35,454 bases of DNA from an uncultured Blautia sp. (GTDB lineage Bacteria > Bacillota > Clostridia > Lachnospirales > Lachnospiraceae), in NCBI GenBank assembly GCA_934378195.1, contig CAKRPO010000022.1, forward strand, positions 1 to 35,454, read 5' to 3'. Numbering within the stretch: the first letter of the stretch is position 1; every line of letters begins with the position of its first letter. Below are positions 23,259-31,474 of this stretch, in pieces. The notes beneath the pieces are model-generated. The model did not search any database, was not told where the DNA came from, and worked only from the letters and a program-made list of their open reading frames with translations. A program made the position numbers and the translations under genes.

Positions 23259-24157
23259 TGAAGAAAAAAGAATCAATCTTAGGAATGGCTTTCTTTGGCC
23301 CGGCACTGGTACTTCTCACATTGTTTTTATTCCTTCCGATGGTGCTGACACTGGTATTCAGTTTTACAGATTACTTTGCACTGAACCCGGATATGACACA
23401 CTTTGTGGGCCTGGAAAACTACATAAACATATTTAAAGACGAATTATTTGTAAAATCTTTCCTGAACACAGTCAAATTTGTAATCATCATTGTACCGTGT
23501 CAGTGCATCGGAGCACTTGTTCTGGCACTTGCGATCAACAAAGTCACACATTGTAAAAAATATTTCAAAGTTGCATTTTTTATTCCGGTTGTAATGTCGC
23601 TGGCAGTTGTATCAACACTCTGGATGGATATCTACAGCCCGGAAGGAATTTTAAATACATTACTTGCACATTTTGGAATCAGCGCGCAGCCGTTTATCCA
23701 CAGCGCAAAACAGGCACTTCCGTCTATCGCGGTCATGAGTGTATGGCAGGGTGTCGGATATCAGATGATCATTTTCCTTGGTGGACTTCAGAATATTAAT
23801 CCGGCGCTTTATGAAGCAGCTGAGATGGATCATGCAAGTGCATGGCAGAAATTCAAAGATATCACACTTCCGGAACTGAAACCACTTTGTGTATTTGTAT
23901 TTATTACCGTTACGATCGGTGCATTCCGAATGCTGGTACAGCCGATGGTCATGACCGGTGGTGGCCCGGATCACTCAACCTACACACTTGTATATGATAT
24001 TTATGAGACCGGTACAATGAACTGGGAGATGGGACTTGCATCTACAATGGCAATCGTATTTACAATATTTGTCGTCATACTGACGATCATACAGAATGTA
24101 CTGACCAAAGGAAAGGAGGAGAAAAAACATGTTAACAAAAAAGCAAAAAACATTTAA
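23258..24157 (+). CDS. Sugar ABC transporter permease, MalF/UgpA type
   Basis: This 299-residue membrane protein has the usual six helices of sugar-importer permeases and the EAA loop LYEAAEMDHASAWQKFKDITLP near residue 190, which docks on the ATPase. The first helix follows directly after a short basic N-terminus. It forms the heterodimeric channel with the next gene product. The start codon shares its first base with the binding-protein stop, and the end overlaps the next gene by 29 bases, so translation of the three proteins is coupled. Confidence 0.93.
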   Translation: MKKKESILGMAFFGPALVLLTLFLFLPMVLTLVFSFTDYFALNPDMTHFVGLENYINIFKDELFVKSFLNTVKFVIIIVPCQCIGALVLALAINKVTHCKKYFKVAFFIPVVMSLAVVSTLWMDIYSPEGILNTLLAHFGISAQPFIHSAKQALPSIAVMSVWQGVGYQMIIFLGGLQNINPALYEAAEMDHASAWQKFKDITLPELKPLCVFVFITVTIGAFRMLVQPMVMTGGGPDHSTYTLVYDIYETGTMNWEMGLASTMAIVFTIFVVILTIIQNVLTKGKEEKKHVNKKAKNI

Positions 24158-24980
24158 CTGGATCCTGGCAGCTTTTCTTCTTGTACTCTCTATATTTTTC
24201 CTGTTTCCGGTCATCTGGATGCTTGCAAACTCCTTTAAACCAGATGCAGCGATCACAGCAGATATGAATTCCATAGCAGCATTTATTCCGCCTGCTTTAA
24301 ATGGGAATTATTTTGAAAACTATATTACGATCCTGACAGATACCAATTTCCTTCGTTATATGCTCAATACGCTTGGATATGCGGCACTGCTGATCGTACT
24401 TGGTGTAATTGTAAACGGACTTGCAGGCTATGCACTTGCAAAGATAAACTTCCCGTTCCGTGACCAGTGGCTTCTGATCATCATGATGCTTCTGATCGTA
24501 CCGACAGAAACAGTTATCACGATACATTTCCTGATCATAGCCAAGGCAGGACTTCTGAATACCGTGATCGGATATGTACTTCCGATGATCGTGAATCCAT
24601 TTAACATCTTCCTGTTCCGACAGGTATTTGTGAGTCTGCCGGATGATGTTTATGAGGCGGCACAGCTTGATTTCTGCAGCCCGGTAAAATATTTCTTTAC
24701 CATGGTACTGCCAATGTCAAAGACAGTCGTTGCAACTGTCAGTGTATTTACATTCCTCGGAGTATGGAATGACTATCTCTGGCCGTCACTTGTATTTACA
24801 TCCAGTGATCTTCTGACCGCACAGATTGGTCTGAACTCCATCACATCCAATGACAATACAACAATGGGACAGACACTTGCAGTAATCACACTGATCACAA
24901 TCCCTGTTATTATTATTTATGCACTGTTTTCCAAACAGATCGTAGAAGGCGTAACTTCAACTGGTTCCAAGGAGGGTTAA
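24129..24980 (+). CDS. Sugar ABC transporter permease, MalG/UgpE type
   Basis: The 283-residue second permease subunit has about six helices and a conserved EAA loop (VYEAAQLDFCSPVKYFFTMVLP near residue 178). The ATG at 24129 is supported by AAGGAGG at 24112-24118 and by the usual LTKKQKTFNWILAAFLL start. The gene begins inside the end of the first permease gene. Together they form the membrane pore for the sugar bound by the upstream lipoprotein. The ATPase gene follows after 6 bases. Confidence 0.93.
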   Translation: MLTKKQKTFNWILAAFLLVLSIFFLFPVIWMLANSFKPDAAITADMNSIAAFIPPALNGNYFENYITILTDTNFLRYMLNTLGYAALLIVLGVIVNGLAGYALAKINFPFRDQWLLIIMMLLIVPTETVITIHFLIIAKAGLLNTVIGYVLPMIVNPFNIFLFRQVFVSLPDDVYEAAQLDFCSPVKYFFTMVLPMSKTVVATVSVFTFLGVWNDYLWPSLVFTSSDLLTAQIGLNSITSNDNTTMGQTLAVITLITIPVIIIYALFSKQIVEGVTSTGSKEG

Positions 24981-24986
24981 TCAATT

Positions 24987-26081
24987 ATGAGTTTTATCGA
25001 ATTTAAACATATCGGAAAAAAATATGCAGGAGTAGAACATAAATCTGTAGACGATTTTAATCTTAATATAGAAGAAAAAGAATTTATCGCATTTGTAGGA
25101 CCGTCCGGTTGTGGCAAATCCACGACACTTCGTATGATCGCTGGATTCGAAGAGATTACAGAAGGAGATCTCTACATTGACGGTAAAAGAGTGAACGAGA
25201 CGGCACCGAGAGACCGTGGTATTGCGATGGTATTCCAGAACTATGCCCTGTATCCGCATATGACCGTAGAAAAAAATATCGGATATGGTCTGAAGAACAT
25301 GAAGATGCCGGCAGACCAGATTAAGAAAAAAGTAGACTGGGCAATTGACATTCTGGGACTGCAGGAATTTCGTTACAGAAAACCGAAGAACCTTTCTGGT
25401 GGCCAGAGACAGCGAGTGGCACTGGGACGTGCAATCGTAAAGAATCAGAAGGTATTTCTGATGGATGAGCCATTGTCCAATCTGGATGCAAAGCTTCGTG
25501 TCAGCATGAGAACTGAGATCAGCAAGCTGCATCGTGAAATGGGCGCAACAACGATCTATGTTACACATGACCAGGTCGAGGCCATGACCATGGCAGATCG
25601 TATTGTCATTATGAAAGAAGGCGTGATCCAGCAGGTTGGAAAACCGATGGAACTCTACGATCATCCGGTAAACAAATTCGTTGCAGGATTTATCGGATCT
25701 CCGCAGATGAACTTCTTTGATGTTACCTTAAAAGGAAATGAAGTTACATTTGAAGACGGAAATAAATTGGTACTTCCGGAAGCTATCCTTAAGAAACTGA
25801 ATGGAAAAGAAGGCGAGATGACACTTGGTATCCGTGGAGAAGATCTCAAAATGGATGCACAGAATCTGGAACTTTATAAAGAAAATAAAATGAAAGCCGT
25901 GATCACAGATACAGAAGTTATGGGAAATGAAAACAACCTGTACTTCCAGTTCGGAGGCTGTCAGGCAGTTGCCAGAGTTTCCAAATACGAGATCAGTCAG
26001 GTGGGGGATGAGATTGAGTTTGTATTTATGCCATCCAAGATCCATTTCTTTGATAAAGAAACTGAGATGAACTATTTATAG
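24987..26081 (+). CDS. Sugar ABC transporter ATP-binding protein, MsmK/UgpC type
   Basis: The 364-residue ATPase has Walker A GPSGCGKST (residues 38-46), Q-loop VFQNYALYPHM (82-92), signature LSGGQRQR (136-143), Walker B FLMDEP (157-162) and switch VTHDQVEAMTMAD. A C-terminal regulatory OB/TOBE region (about 235-364) follows, as in MalK and MsmK; it contains LGIRGEDL. It couples ATP hydrolysis to sugar import. Unlike many Clostridia, where one MsmK gene elsewhere serves several importers, this operon carries its own ATPase. The start follows GGAGG by about 8 bases. Confidence 0.94.
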   Translation: MSFIEFKHIGKKYAGVEHKSVDDFNLNIEEKEFIAFVGPSGCGKSTTLRMIAGFEEITEGDLYIDGKRVNETAPRDRGIAMVFQNYALYPHMTVEKNIGYGLKNMKMPADQIKKKVDWAIDILGLQEFRYRKPKNLSGGQRQRVALGRAIVKNQKVFLMDEPLSNLDAKLRVSMRTEISKLHREMGATTIYVTHDQVEAMTMADRIVIMKEGVIQQVGKPMELYDHPVNKFVAGFIGSPQMNFFDVTLKGNEVTFEDGNKLVLPEAILKKLNGKEGEMTLGIRGEDLKMDAQNLELYKENKMKAVITDTEVMGNENNLYFQFGGCQAVARVSKYEISQVGDEIEFVFMPSKIHFFDKETEMNYL

Positions 26082-26095
26082 GAGAAACGTTGCCA

Positions 26096-26332
26096 ATGAA
26101 AGAAGTAAAGATTTTTTTAGGAACAATAGAAAGAGTAAAAGATTTTGTCAATGCTGTGACACGTCTGGACTGTGATGTGGATATTGTTTCCGGAAGATAT
26201 GTGATTGACGCGAAATCAATCATGGGAATATTCAGTGTGGATCTGTCCAAAGCGGTTGATCTGAGAATTCATGCAGAGGGCAAAGAAGCAGAAAAAGCAA
26301 TGGAAGTAATTCGTCCATTTTTAGAAAAATAA
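26096..26332 (+). CDS. HPr-like protein lacking the active-site histidine (Crh-like)
   Basis: The 78-residue protein aligns over its full length with HPr, the phosphocarrier of the sugar phosphotransferase system. The regulatory-serine segment AKSIMGIFS (Ser41, matching Ser46 of B. subtilis HPr) is conserved. The active-site segment IHARPA is absent: the position of His15 is Thr10 and that of Arg17 is Glu12. It therefore should not carry phosphate from enzyme I, but could be phosphorylated by HPr kinase on the serine and act with CcpA, as Crh does. The ATG at 26096 is preferred to a TTG at 26090 because GGAGAA lies about 9 bases upstream. It sits between the ATPase and the GH32 hydrolase. Confidence 0.82.
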   Translation: MKEVKIFLGTIERVKDFVNAVTRLDCDVDIVSGRYVIDAKSIMGIFSVDLSKAVDLRIHAEGKEAEKAMEVIRPFLEK

Positions 26333-26347
26333 GAAAGTGAGCAGAAT

Positions 26348-27652
26348 ATGCAGAAAATATATGTAAAACCGAAAGACTACTGGATAAATGACCCGAATGG
26401 CTTTATATATTACAAAGGCATGTATCATCTGTTTTACCAGTGCTTCCCGTATGGGCCGCGCTGGGGACGGATGCACTGGGGACATGTTGTCAGCAAAGAT
26501 CTGGTGAACTGGGAGGAACAGGGAATTGCACTGTTTCCGAGCAAAACGGATGATCGGAGCGGATGTTTTTCCGGAAGCGCGATTGAAAAAGATGGTAAAA
26601 TGCAGCTGTATTATACAGGTGTAAATTATCTTACAGAAAATCCGGAGGATATCAATTTATGTGTGGATGAACATTTTGTATCTGCACAGCTGATGATCAC
26701 TTCTGAGGATGGTATTCATTTTGACAATATCAGAGACAAAAAGACGGTGATCCCAGTCATTCATGATGCATCCATCGGAGATGCACGTCACACAAGAGAT
26801 CCGAAAGTCTGGAAAGACGGGGACAGATGGTACATGGTACTTGGAAGTACCATCAATGATAAACAGGGAAAACTTCTGTTCTTCACAAGTACAGATGGAG
26901 AAGAATGGAAATTTGAAAATTCTGTAACCAGAGAAAACTTCGGCTGGATGTGGGAATGCCCGGATTATTTTGAAGTGGATAACAGCCAGGTAGTGATCTT
27001 TTCACCGATGCAGTTGTTTAAAGATGGTAAGGCAGACGATGCACAGACAGTATGCATGCAGGTAACATTTGATAAAGAAACCTGTGATGTGAAACTGCCG
27101 GAAAAATACCAGTTCCTTGATTATGGAACAGACCTTTATGCACCGCAGAGCACTCTGGATGAGAGTGGCAGAAGAATCCTGACAGCATGGCTCCGCATGC
27201 CGGAGCCGGTAGAGGGAAAATGGCAGGGAATGATGTGTATTCCGCGTGTTGTGGAAGTAAAAGAAAATCATATTTATTTCCGCGTTCATCCGAATATTCA
27301 GGCGGCATATACAAGAGCAATTGCTGTACCGTCTGAAGCTGATGAAAGTGGATATCGTCTGAGCTTTTCTCTGAAGGATGGGGATAAAGTAAATATCGGT
27401 GGATATGTGATTTCCAGAGAGGGCAATAAAATCTGTACAGACAGAAGCAGGCTGTTTGAAAGATTCCCTGATCACAGAGTGAAATTTGAGACACCGGAGC
27501 TGAAAGACGGGTTCGAGATTGAGGCATATGTGAACCCGAACCAGATCAGTGTTTTTGTAAACAATGGTGAAGCGGTGATCACCAATGCTGTGTATGGCCT
27601 AAGTGAAGAAATAGAGACAGATGTAAAAGTGAAAATAGAAACTATAGAATAA
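26348..27652 (+). CDS. Glycoside hydrolase family 32 beta-fructosidase (intracellular)
   Basis: The 434-residue enzyme carries all three GH32 active-site motifs: WINDPNG with nucleophile Asp15, RDP with Asp151, and WECPDYF with acid/base Glu203. Residues 1-290 or so form the five-bladed propeller and the rest a shortened beta-sandwich. No signal peptide is present, so it acts in the cytoplasm on sugar delivered by the ABC importer, releasing fructose from sucrose or fructo-oligosaccharides. Because uptake is by ABC and not by a phosphotransferase, the substrate is probably not phosphorylated, although sucrose-6-phosphate hydrolases have similar motifs. It ends the operon before a strong terminator. 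Confidence 0.94.
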   Translation: MQKIYVKPKDYWINDPNGFIYYKGMYHLFYQCFPYGPRWGRMHWGHVVSKDLVNWEEQGIALFPSKTDDRSGCFSGSAIEKDGKMQLYYTGVNYLTENPEDINLCVDEHFVSAQLMITSEDGIHFDNIRDKKTVIPVIHDASIGDARHTRDPKVWKDGDRWYMVLGSTINDKQGKLLFFTSTDGEEWKFENSVTRENFGWMWECPDYFEVDNSQVVIFSPMQLFKDGKADDAQTVCMQVTFDKETCDVKLPEKYQFLDYGTDLYAPQSTLDESGRRILTAWLRMPEPVEGKWQGMMCIPRVVEVKENHIYFRVHPNIQAAYTRAIAVPSEADESGYRLSFSLKDGDKVNIGGYVISREGNKICTDRSRLFERFPDHRVKFETPELKDGFEIEAYVNPNQISVFVNNGEAVITNAVYGLSEEIETDVKVKIETIE

Positions 27653-27653
27653 T

Positions 27654-27693
27654 AAAAACTCCGGTCATGAAGAAATTTGTGACCGGAGTTTTT
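27654..27693. terminator. Bidirectional terminator between GH32 and GntP genes
   Basis: AAAAACTCCGGTCA (27654-27667) and TGACCGGAGTTTTT (27680-27693) are perfect complements with a 12-base loop, and both strands have a U run. Confidence 0.92.
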
Positions 27694-27763
27694 GGGTGTG
27701 AAAATCTGTTGATAAGTGGAGTTTGATCAATGAGTTGAGGAGATATGTACAATAAATATTATA

Positions 27764-29023
27764 TTATCCAATAATCAAATACAGTATTACAGATATGGTG
27801 GTACTTGTAATACCAACTATCGCTTCAAATGGAATTAGTTTCATACGGTCTTTAATTTCCATTGACACAGAACCGCCTGTTGCATGGAAGAAGGAGCCAT
27901 GAGGAAGAGAGTCTAATACTGTTGAACCAGCATGAATCATTGCTGCTGCACTGAGTGCAGGAACTCCCGCGCCAACTAGAGTGTCTGCAAATGTCTGAGA
28001 TGCGATTGTAGCACCTGAAGTAGTAGATGCCGTTGCTGCTGCCATCAGAATACCGGAAAGAGGTGCCAGAACAAATGTAGGCATATTTAAAAAATCCAGA
28101 AGATGGATCATATCATATTGCAAAGCGGAGGTTTTGATAATACCTGCAAGGGTTCCGGTTCCAATTAGAAGGATGGAAACACCGACAACTTTGCTCAATC
28201 CAAATTCAGTAATGGAAATGATTTCTTTTGATTTTCCCGTTACAATAATGCTGACCAGACCACCTACCGGCAGTGCAATGAGTGGATCAATGGAAATTCC
28301 ACACAGAGGTCTTAATGCAAGGAGAATGATGACTGTAAGAGGTCCGCAGATTGCAGGAATGAATCCTGGAAGTTCTTTCTTTTCTCCTGATACCAGACCT
28401 GCAAAATTTTCAGATTCATTTTTGTGTGAAAGAATTCCTGCAAGAATCACAGTGACAATCAGTGCACAAAGTGCGGGAATGATATTTTTGACCATCAGCG
28501 AAGTCAGATTAACGTGAAAAGCTTCGGAGGCAGCGATGGTATTCGGGTTGGGAGAGATAATATTTCCGGCTTTTCCGCCACCAATCATGGCAAGGAGAAT
28601 ACCACTTTTGGAAAGGTTTGCTTTCTGTCCGATGGCAATAGCGATTGGTGCAACTGTAATGACAGAGATATCTACAAACACACCTACAGAACAGATGATC
28701 ATAGTTGCAATGGAAATTGCAGCAACTGCACGCTGCTTTCCTAATTTTGATACAATTGTGTCGGCTATTTTTTCAGCGGAGCCAGTCTTGATAAGTGCTC
28801 CTGCAAGAATACCGGATGTTAGGATTCGCAGAATAGAAGACATCATGCCCTGTGCGCCGGAAATCATAGTATCTACGGTAGTAGCGAGATCACCGCCACC
28901 AATGATTCCGCCCAGAAGAGCACCGATGATAAGAGAGTATGCCGGATGTACTTTTTTAATAATCAGTATGATTGCAATTACAAGTCCGATGAGGGCACCA
29001 AGCGTTGTAAATTCGTATGTCAT
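27764..29023 (-). CDS. GntP-family permease (probable glycerate or gluconate transporter)
   Basis: This 419-residue, very hydrophobic protein (about 12 helices) belongs to the GntP gluconate/glycerate:proton family. Typical segments are LGGIIGGGDLATTV near residue 37, GGGKAGNIISPNPNTIAASEAF near residue 152 and the late GSTVLDSLPHGSFFHATGG block. The gene lies 21 bases after glycerate kinase on the same strand, so D-glycerate is the most likely substrate, followed by gluconate. GGAG lies about 10 bases before the ATG. A shared bidirectional terminator lies 70 bases downstream. Confidence 0.9.
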   Translation of the reverse strand: MTYEFTTLGALIGLVIAIILIIKKVHPAYSLIIGALLGGIIGGGDLATTVDTMISGAQGMMSSILRILTSGILAGALIKTGSAEKIADTIVSKLGKQRAVAAISIATMIICSVGVFVDISVITVAPIAIAIGQKANLSKSGILLAMIGGGKAGNIISPNPNTIAASEAFHVNLTSLMVKNIIPALCALIVTVILAGILSHKNESENFAGLVSGEKKELPGFIPAICGPLTVIILLALRPLCGISIDPLIALPVGGLVSIIVTGKSKEIISITEFGLSKVVGVSILLIGTGTLAGIIKTSALQYDMIHLLDFLNMPTFVLAPLSGILMAAATASTTSGATIASQTFADTLVGAGVPALSAAAMIHAGSTVLDSLPHGSFFHATGGSVSMEIKDRMKLIPFEAIVGITSTTISVILYLIIG

Positions 29024-29044
29024 AGTATGTTCACTCCTTAGTTA

Positions 29045-30184
29045 TCATTTGATTTCCTGAATCAGGCGGAATACCTGTTCTACAGTAGTTATCATATTTT
29101 TTCTTGCATTTTCCGGATCCATAGCTTCGTTTAAGGTTGTAACTGTGCGAAGGATTGGGAAAAATGCGTCAATACCGTGCTGGTTACAGAGAACGGCATC
29201 TTCTGTAACACATCCGGAAAAAGCCAGTACAGTTTTAGCGTGTTTTTTTGCAATTTCGGCAACACCAATCGGTGCTTTGCCCATGACAGTCTGTCCGTCA
29301 AGTCGTCCTTCCCCGGTGACCACAATATCGGCATCTTTTACATATTCTTCAAGTCTGGTTTCTTCCAGGATAATTTTGATCCCTGATTCAAGAACTGCAT
29401 TTGTATAGGAAAGAAATGCGAATCCCAATCCGCCGGCGGCACCGGTACCTGCCTGTTTCATGTTTGCTTTTGGATATTTTTCCTGTGTGAGTTTGGCATA
29501 ATAGGCCATCCATTTATCCATCTGCATGATCATTGTTGGAGTGGCACCTTTTTGCGGACCGAAAATAGCACTGCATCCCTGTTCTCCGCAAAGGGTATTT
29601 GTTACATCGCATGCAACTTTAAAATGGCAGTCTTTTAATTCAGAAAGTACATGTGTATCTGAAATTTTTTCAATCAGCTGCAAGCCTTTTGCTCCATAAG
29701 GCACCTGTTGTCCATTGATATCCAGAAATTCGTACCCCAGTGCCTGTAACATTCCGATACCACCATCATTTGTTGCACTGCCACCGATACCGATAATAAA
29801 ATTTCGGCATCCTTTGTTGATTGCATCATGAATCAGTTCCCCTACACCAAAAGTGGTTGTATTTAATGGATTTCTGTCTGCTTCTTCTACCAATGTGATT
29901 CCGGCAGCAGCAGACATTTCAATGATTGCGGTGTGCGATTCATCAATAATTCCATATACAGCATCCATAGGTTCACCTAAAGGTCCGGTAACTCTGATTT
30001 TTTCAATTCTACCATTCATGCCCAGAGCCAGAGCTTCTACCGTTCCTTCTCCTCCGTCTGCCAGCGGACGTACAATGACTTCTGCATCATTGCATGCGCG
30101 GTGGATACCTTCTGAAATTGCGGATCCTGCTTCCAGCGAACTTAAACTTCCTTTAAGAGAATCAATTGCTACTACAACTTTCAT
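29045..30184 (-). CDS. glxK: Glycerate 2-kinase (GarK/GlxK type)
   Basis: The 379-residue enzyme matches the GarK/GlxK glycerate kinase family: VVAIDSLKGSLSSLEAG at the N-terminus, GIGGSATNDGGIGMLQALG near residue 115 and GTGAAGGLGFAF near residue 245, with VVTGEGRLDGQT in the last third. It phosphorylates D-glycerate to 2-phosphoglycerate, feeding lower glycolysis. The start at 30184 is chosen because GGAGG lies 8-12 bases upstream, overlapping an alternative in-frame ATG at 30199. It is the first gene of a two-gene operon with the permease, divergent from the CdaR-type regulator. Confidence 0.93.
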   Translation of the reverse strand: MKVVVAIDSLKGSLSSLEAGSAISEGIHRACNDAEVIVRPLADGGEGTVEALALGMNGRIEKIRVTGPLGEPMDAVYGIIDESHTAIIEMSAAAGITLVEEADRNPLNTTTFGVGELIHDAINKGCRNFIIGIGGSATNDGGIGMLQALGYEFLDINGQQVPYGAKGLQLIEKISDTHVLSELKDCHFKVACDVTNTLCGEQGCSAIFGPQKGATPTMIMQMDKWMAYYAKLTQEKYPKANMKQAGTGAAGGLGFAFLSYTNAVLESGIKIILEETRLEEYVKDADIVVTGEGRLDGQTVMGKAPIGVAEIAKKHAKTVLAFSGCVTEDAVLCNQHGIDAFFPILRTVTTLNEAMDPENARKNMITTVEQVFRLIQEIK

Positions 30185-30203
30185 ATGTAAAACCTCCATT
30201 TGT

Positions 30204-30215
30204 AAAAGCGCTTTT
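30204..30215. promoter_or_regulatory. cre-like palindrome in the glxK leader
   Basis: AAAAGCGCTTTT is a perfect 12-bp palindrome preceded by TGT, similar to CcpA cre sites (TGAAAGCGCTTTCA type, 11 of 14 matching). It lies between the glxK promoter and its start codon, where CcpA would act as a block. Confidence 0.5.
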
Positions 30216-30234
30216 TAATTTCTTTGTTGAGCAA

Positions 30235-30243
30235 AGTATATCA
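30235..30243 (-). promoter_or_regulatory. Extended -10 of the glxK-gntP operon
   Basis: On the minus strand TGATATACT fits an extended -10; no good -35 is seen. On the plus strand TAGACA (30252-30257), 16 bases, GATAAT (30274-30279) is a weak candidate promoter for the CdaR-type gene. Confidence 0.45.
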
Positions 30244-30331
30244 GAAAAAATTAGACAGATATATGTTATAAGTGATAATATATAAGAAAAAAACACAATA
30301 AAATTATTTTATATAACAAAAGAGGGGAAAT

Positions 30332-31417
30332 ATGTCAATTCATTTATCAAAAAGAATGGCACAGAAAATTGTTGATACGGTAAAGGATGTATGCGGACAT
30401 GATATTAATTTTATAAATACAGATGGTATTATTTTTGCAAGCACAAATGAAAAACGAATCGGGGAATTTCATGAGATTGGAAAAAAGGTTATAGATACAA
30501 AAGAAATTATAGAAGTGGAAACAGATAACAGTTTCTATGGAACCCAAAAGGGTGTAAACATTCCATTCATTTATAAGCATGAAATTATTGCCGCAATAGG
30601 AATCAGTGGAATTCCGAATGAAGTCAGAAAATATGCAGTGCTTGCACAGAAGATCACCAGCCTTTTGCTGAAAGAACAGGAGCTGGATACTTTGAACTAT
30701 GGCAACAGAAATCAGGAAGACTCTGTAGTTCGGGCTCTGACAGAAAATAAAACGGTTAATCGGGAATTTCTTCAGGAATTTCTGGAAAAAAGAAACCTTG
30801 ATATTAAAGAAGATTACAGAACGTTCATCATCCGGCTGGATTCCAGATACAATTATTCCAATATGGCCATGTTGGAGGGAGAAATCTATAAATTTTTTAA
30901 TCATATTCCATCTGTTATGATTTCTGCAAATTATCTCAGCGATTATCGACTGATGATCAGTGAGAAAGACTTTTGCATCTGGAAAAAACAAATCTTTCAG
31001 TGGGCAGAAAGCTATAAAAAAATTCTCGCGGTGGGAATAGGAAGCAGCGAATCCATACATCGCCAGAATATTTCCTGTTCCCGTGGCGAGATTGCATTGA
31101 AAAGTCTTAGATCCTGGCAAAATATAGCATGTTATGATGACCTTGTACTGGAAATCATTACGAGTTCAATTCCTTCGGAAGTAATGCAGGCCTACAGAGA
31201 AAAAACAATAAATAAGCTGGAACATGAAGATATTGAATTATTGAGACTCTATTTCTCATATGAAATGTCTCTGCAAAAAACTGCTGAAGTTTTGTATGTT
31301 CACAAAAATACTGTTCAGTACCAGTTGAAACGGATCGAGTCTCTAACGGGTTATGATCCGCGTAAATTTACAGACGCGGTAATCTTATATATGGCATTGC
31401 TGAGTCTAAATGGGTGA
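30332..31417 (+). CDS. cdaR: CdaR-type (sugar diacid) transcriptional regulator
   Basis: The 361-residue protein has an N-terminal sugar-diacid recognition domain (about 1-135, with MAQKIVDTVKDVCGHDINFIN and the IPFIYKHEIIAAIGISG segment) and a C-terminal PucR/CdaR helix-turn-helix (about 300-360, SLQKTAEVLYVHKNTVQYQL). E. coli CdaR activates genes for glucarate, galactarate and glycerate use; D-glycerate is a natural inducer. Being divergent from glxK-gntP by 147 bases, it most likely controls that operon. AGAGGGG precedes the ATG. The middle region (about 140-290) is a GGDEF-like degenerate fold in this family, without catalytic residues. Confidence 0.88.
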   Translation: MSIHLSKRMAQKIVDTVKDVCGHDINFINTDGIIFASTNEKRIGEFHEIGKKVIDTKEIIEVETDNSFYGTQKGVNIPFIYKHEIIAAIGISGIPNEVRKYAVLAQKITSLLLKEQELDTLNYGNRNQEDSVVRALTENKTVNREFLQEFLEKRNLDIKEDYRTFIIRLDSRYNYSNMAMLEGEIYKFFNHIPSVMISANYLSDYRLMISEKDFCIWKKQIFQWAESYKKILAVGIGSSESIHRQNISCSRGEIALKSLRSWQNIACYDDLVLEIITSSIPSEVMQAYREKTINKLEHEDIELLRLYFSYEMSLQKTAEVLYVHKNTVQYQLKRIESLTGYDPRKFTDAVILYMALLSLNG

Positions 31418-31474
31418 TTATTTCAATTCTTTTCCAGCGGTGAAGAGGTTTAGCATTTAGGAAATTCAAAATAC

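Noticed and set aside
26090..26095. TTG start two codons before the ATG of the HPr-like gene
   Set aside because: It is too close to the GGAGAA site and would add only two residues; the ATG at 26096 fits better.
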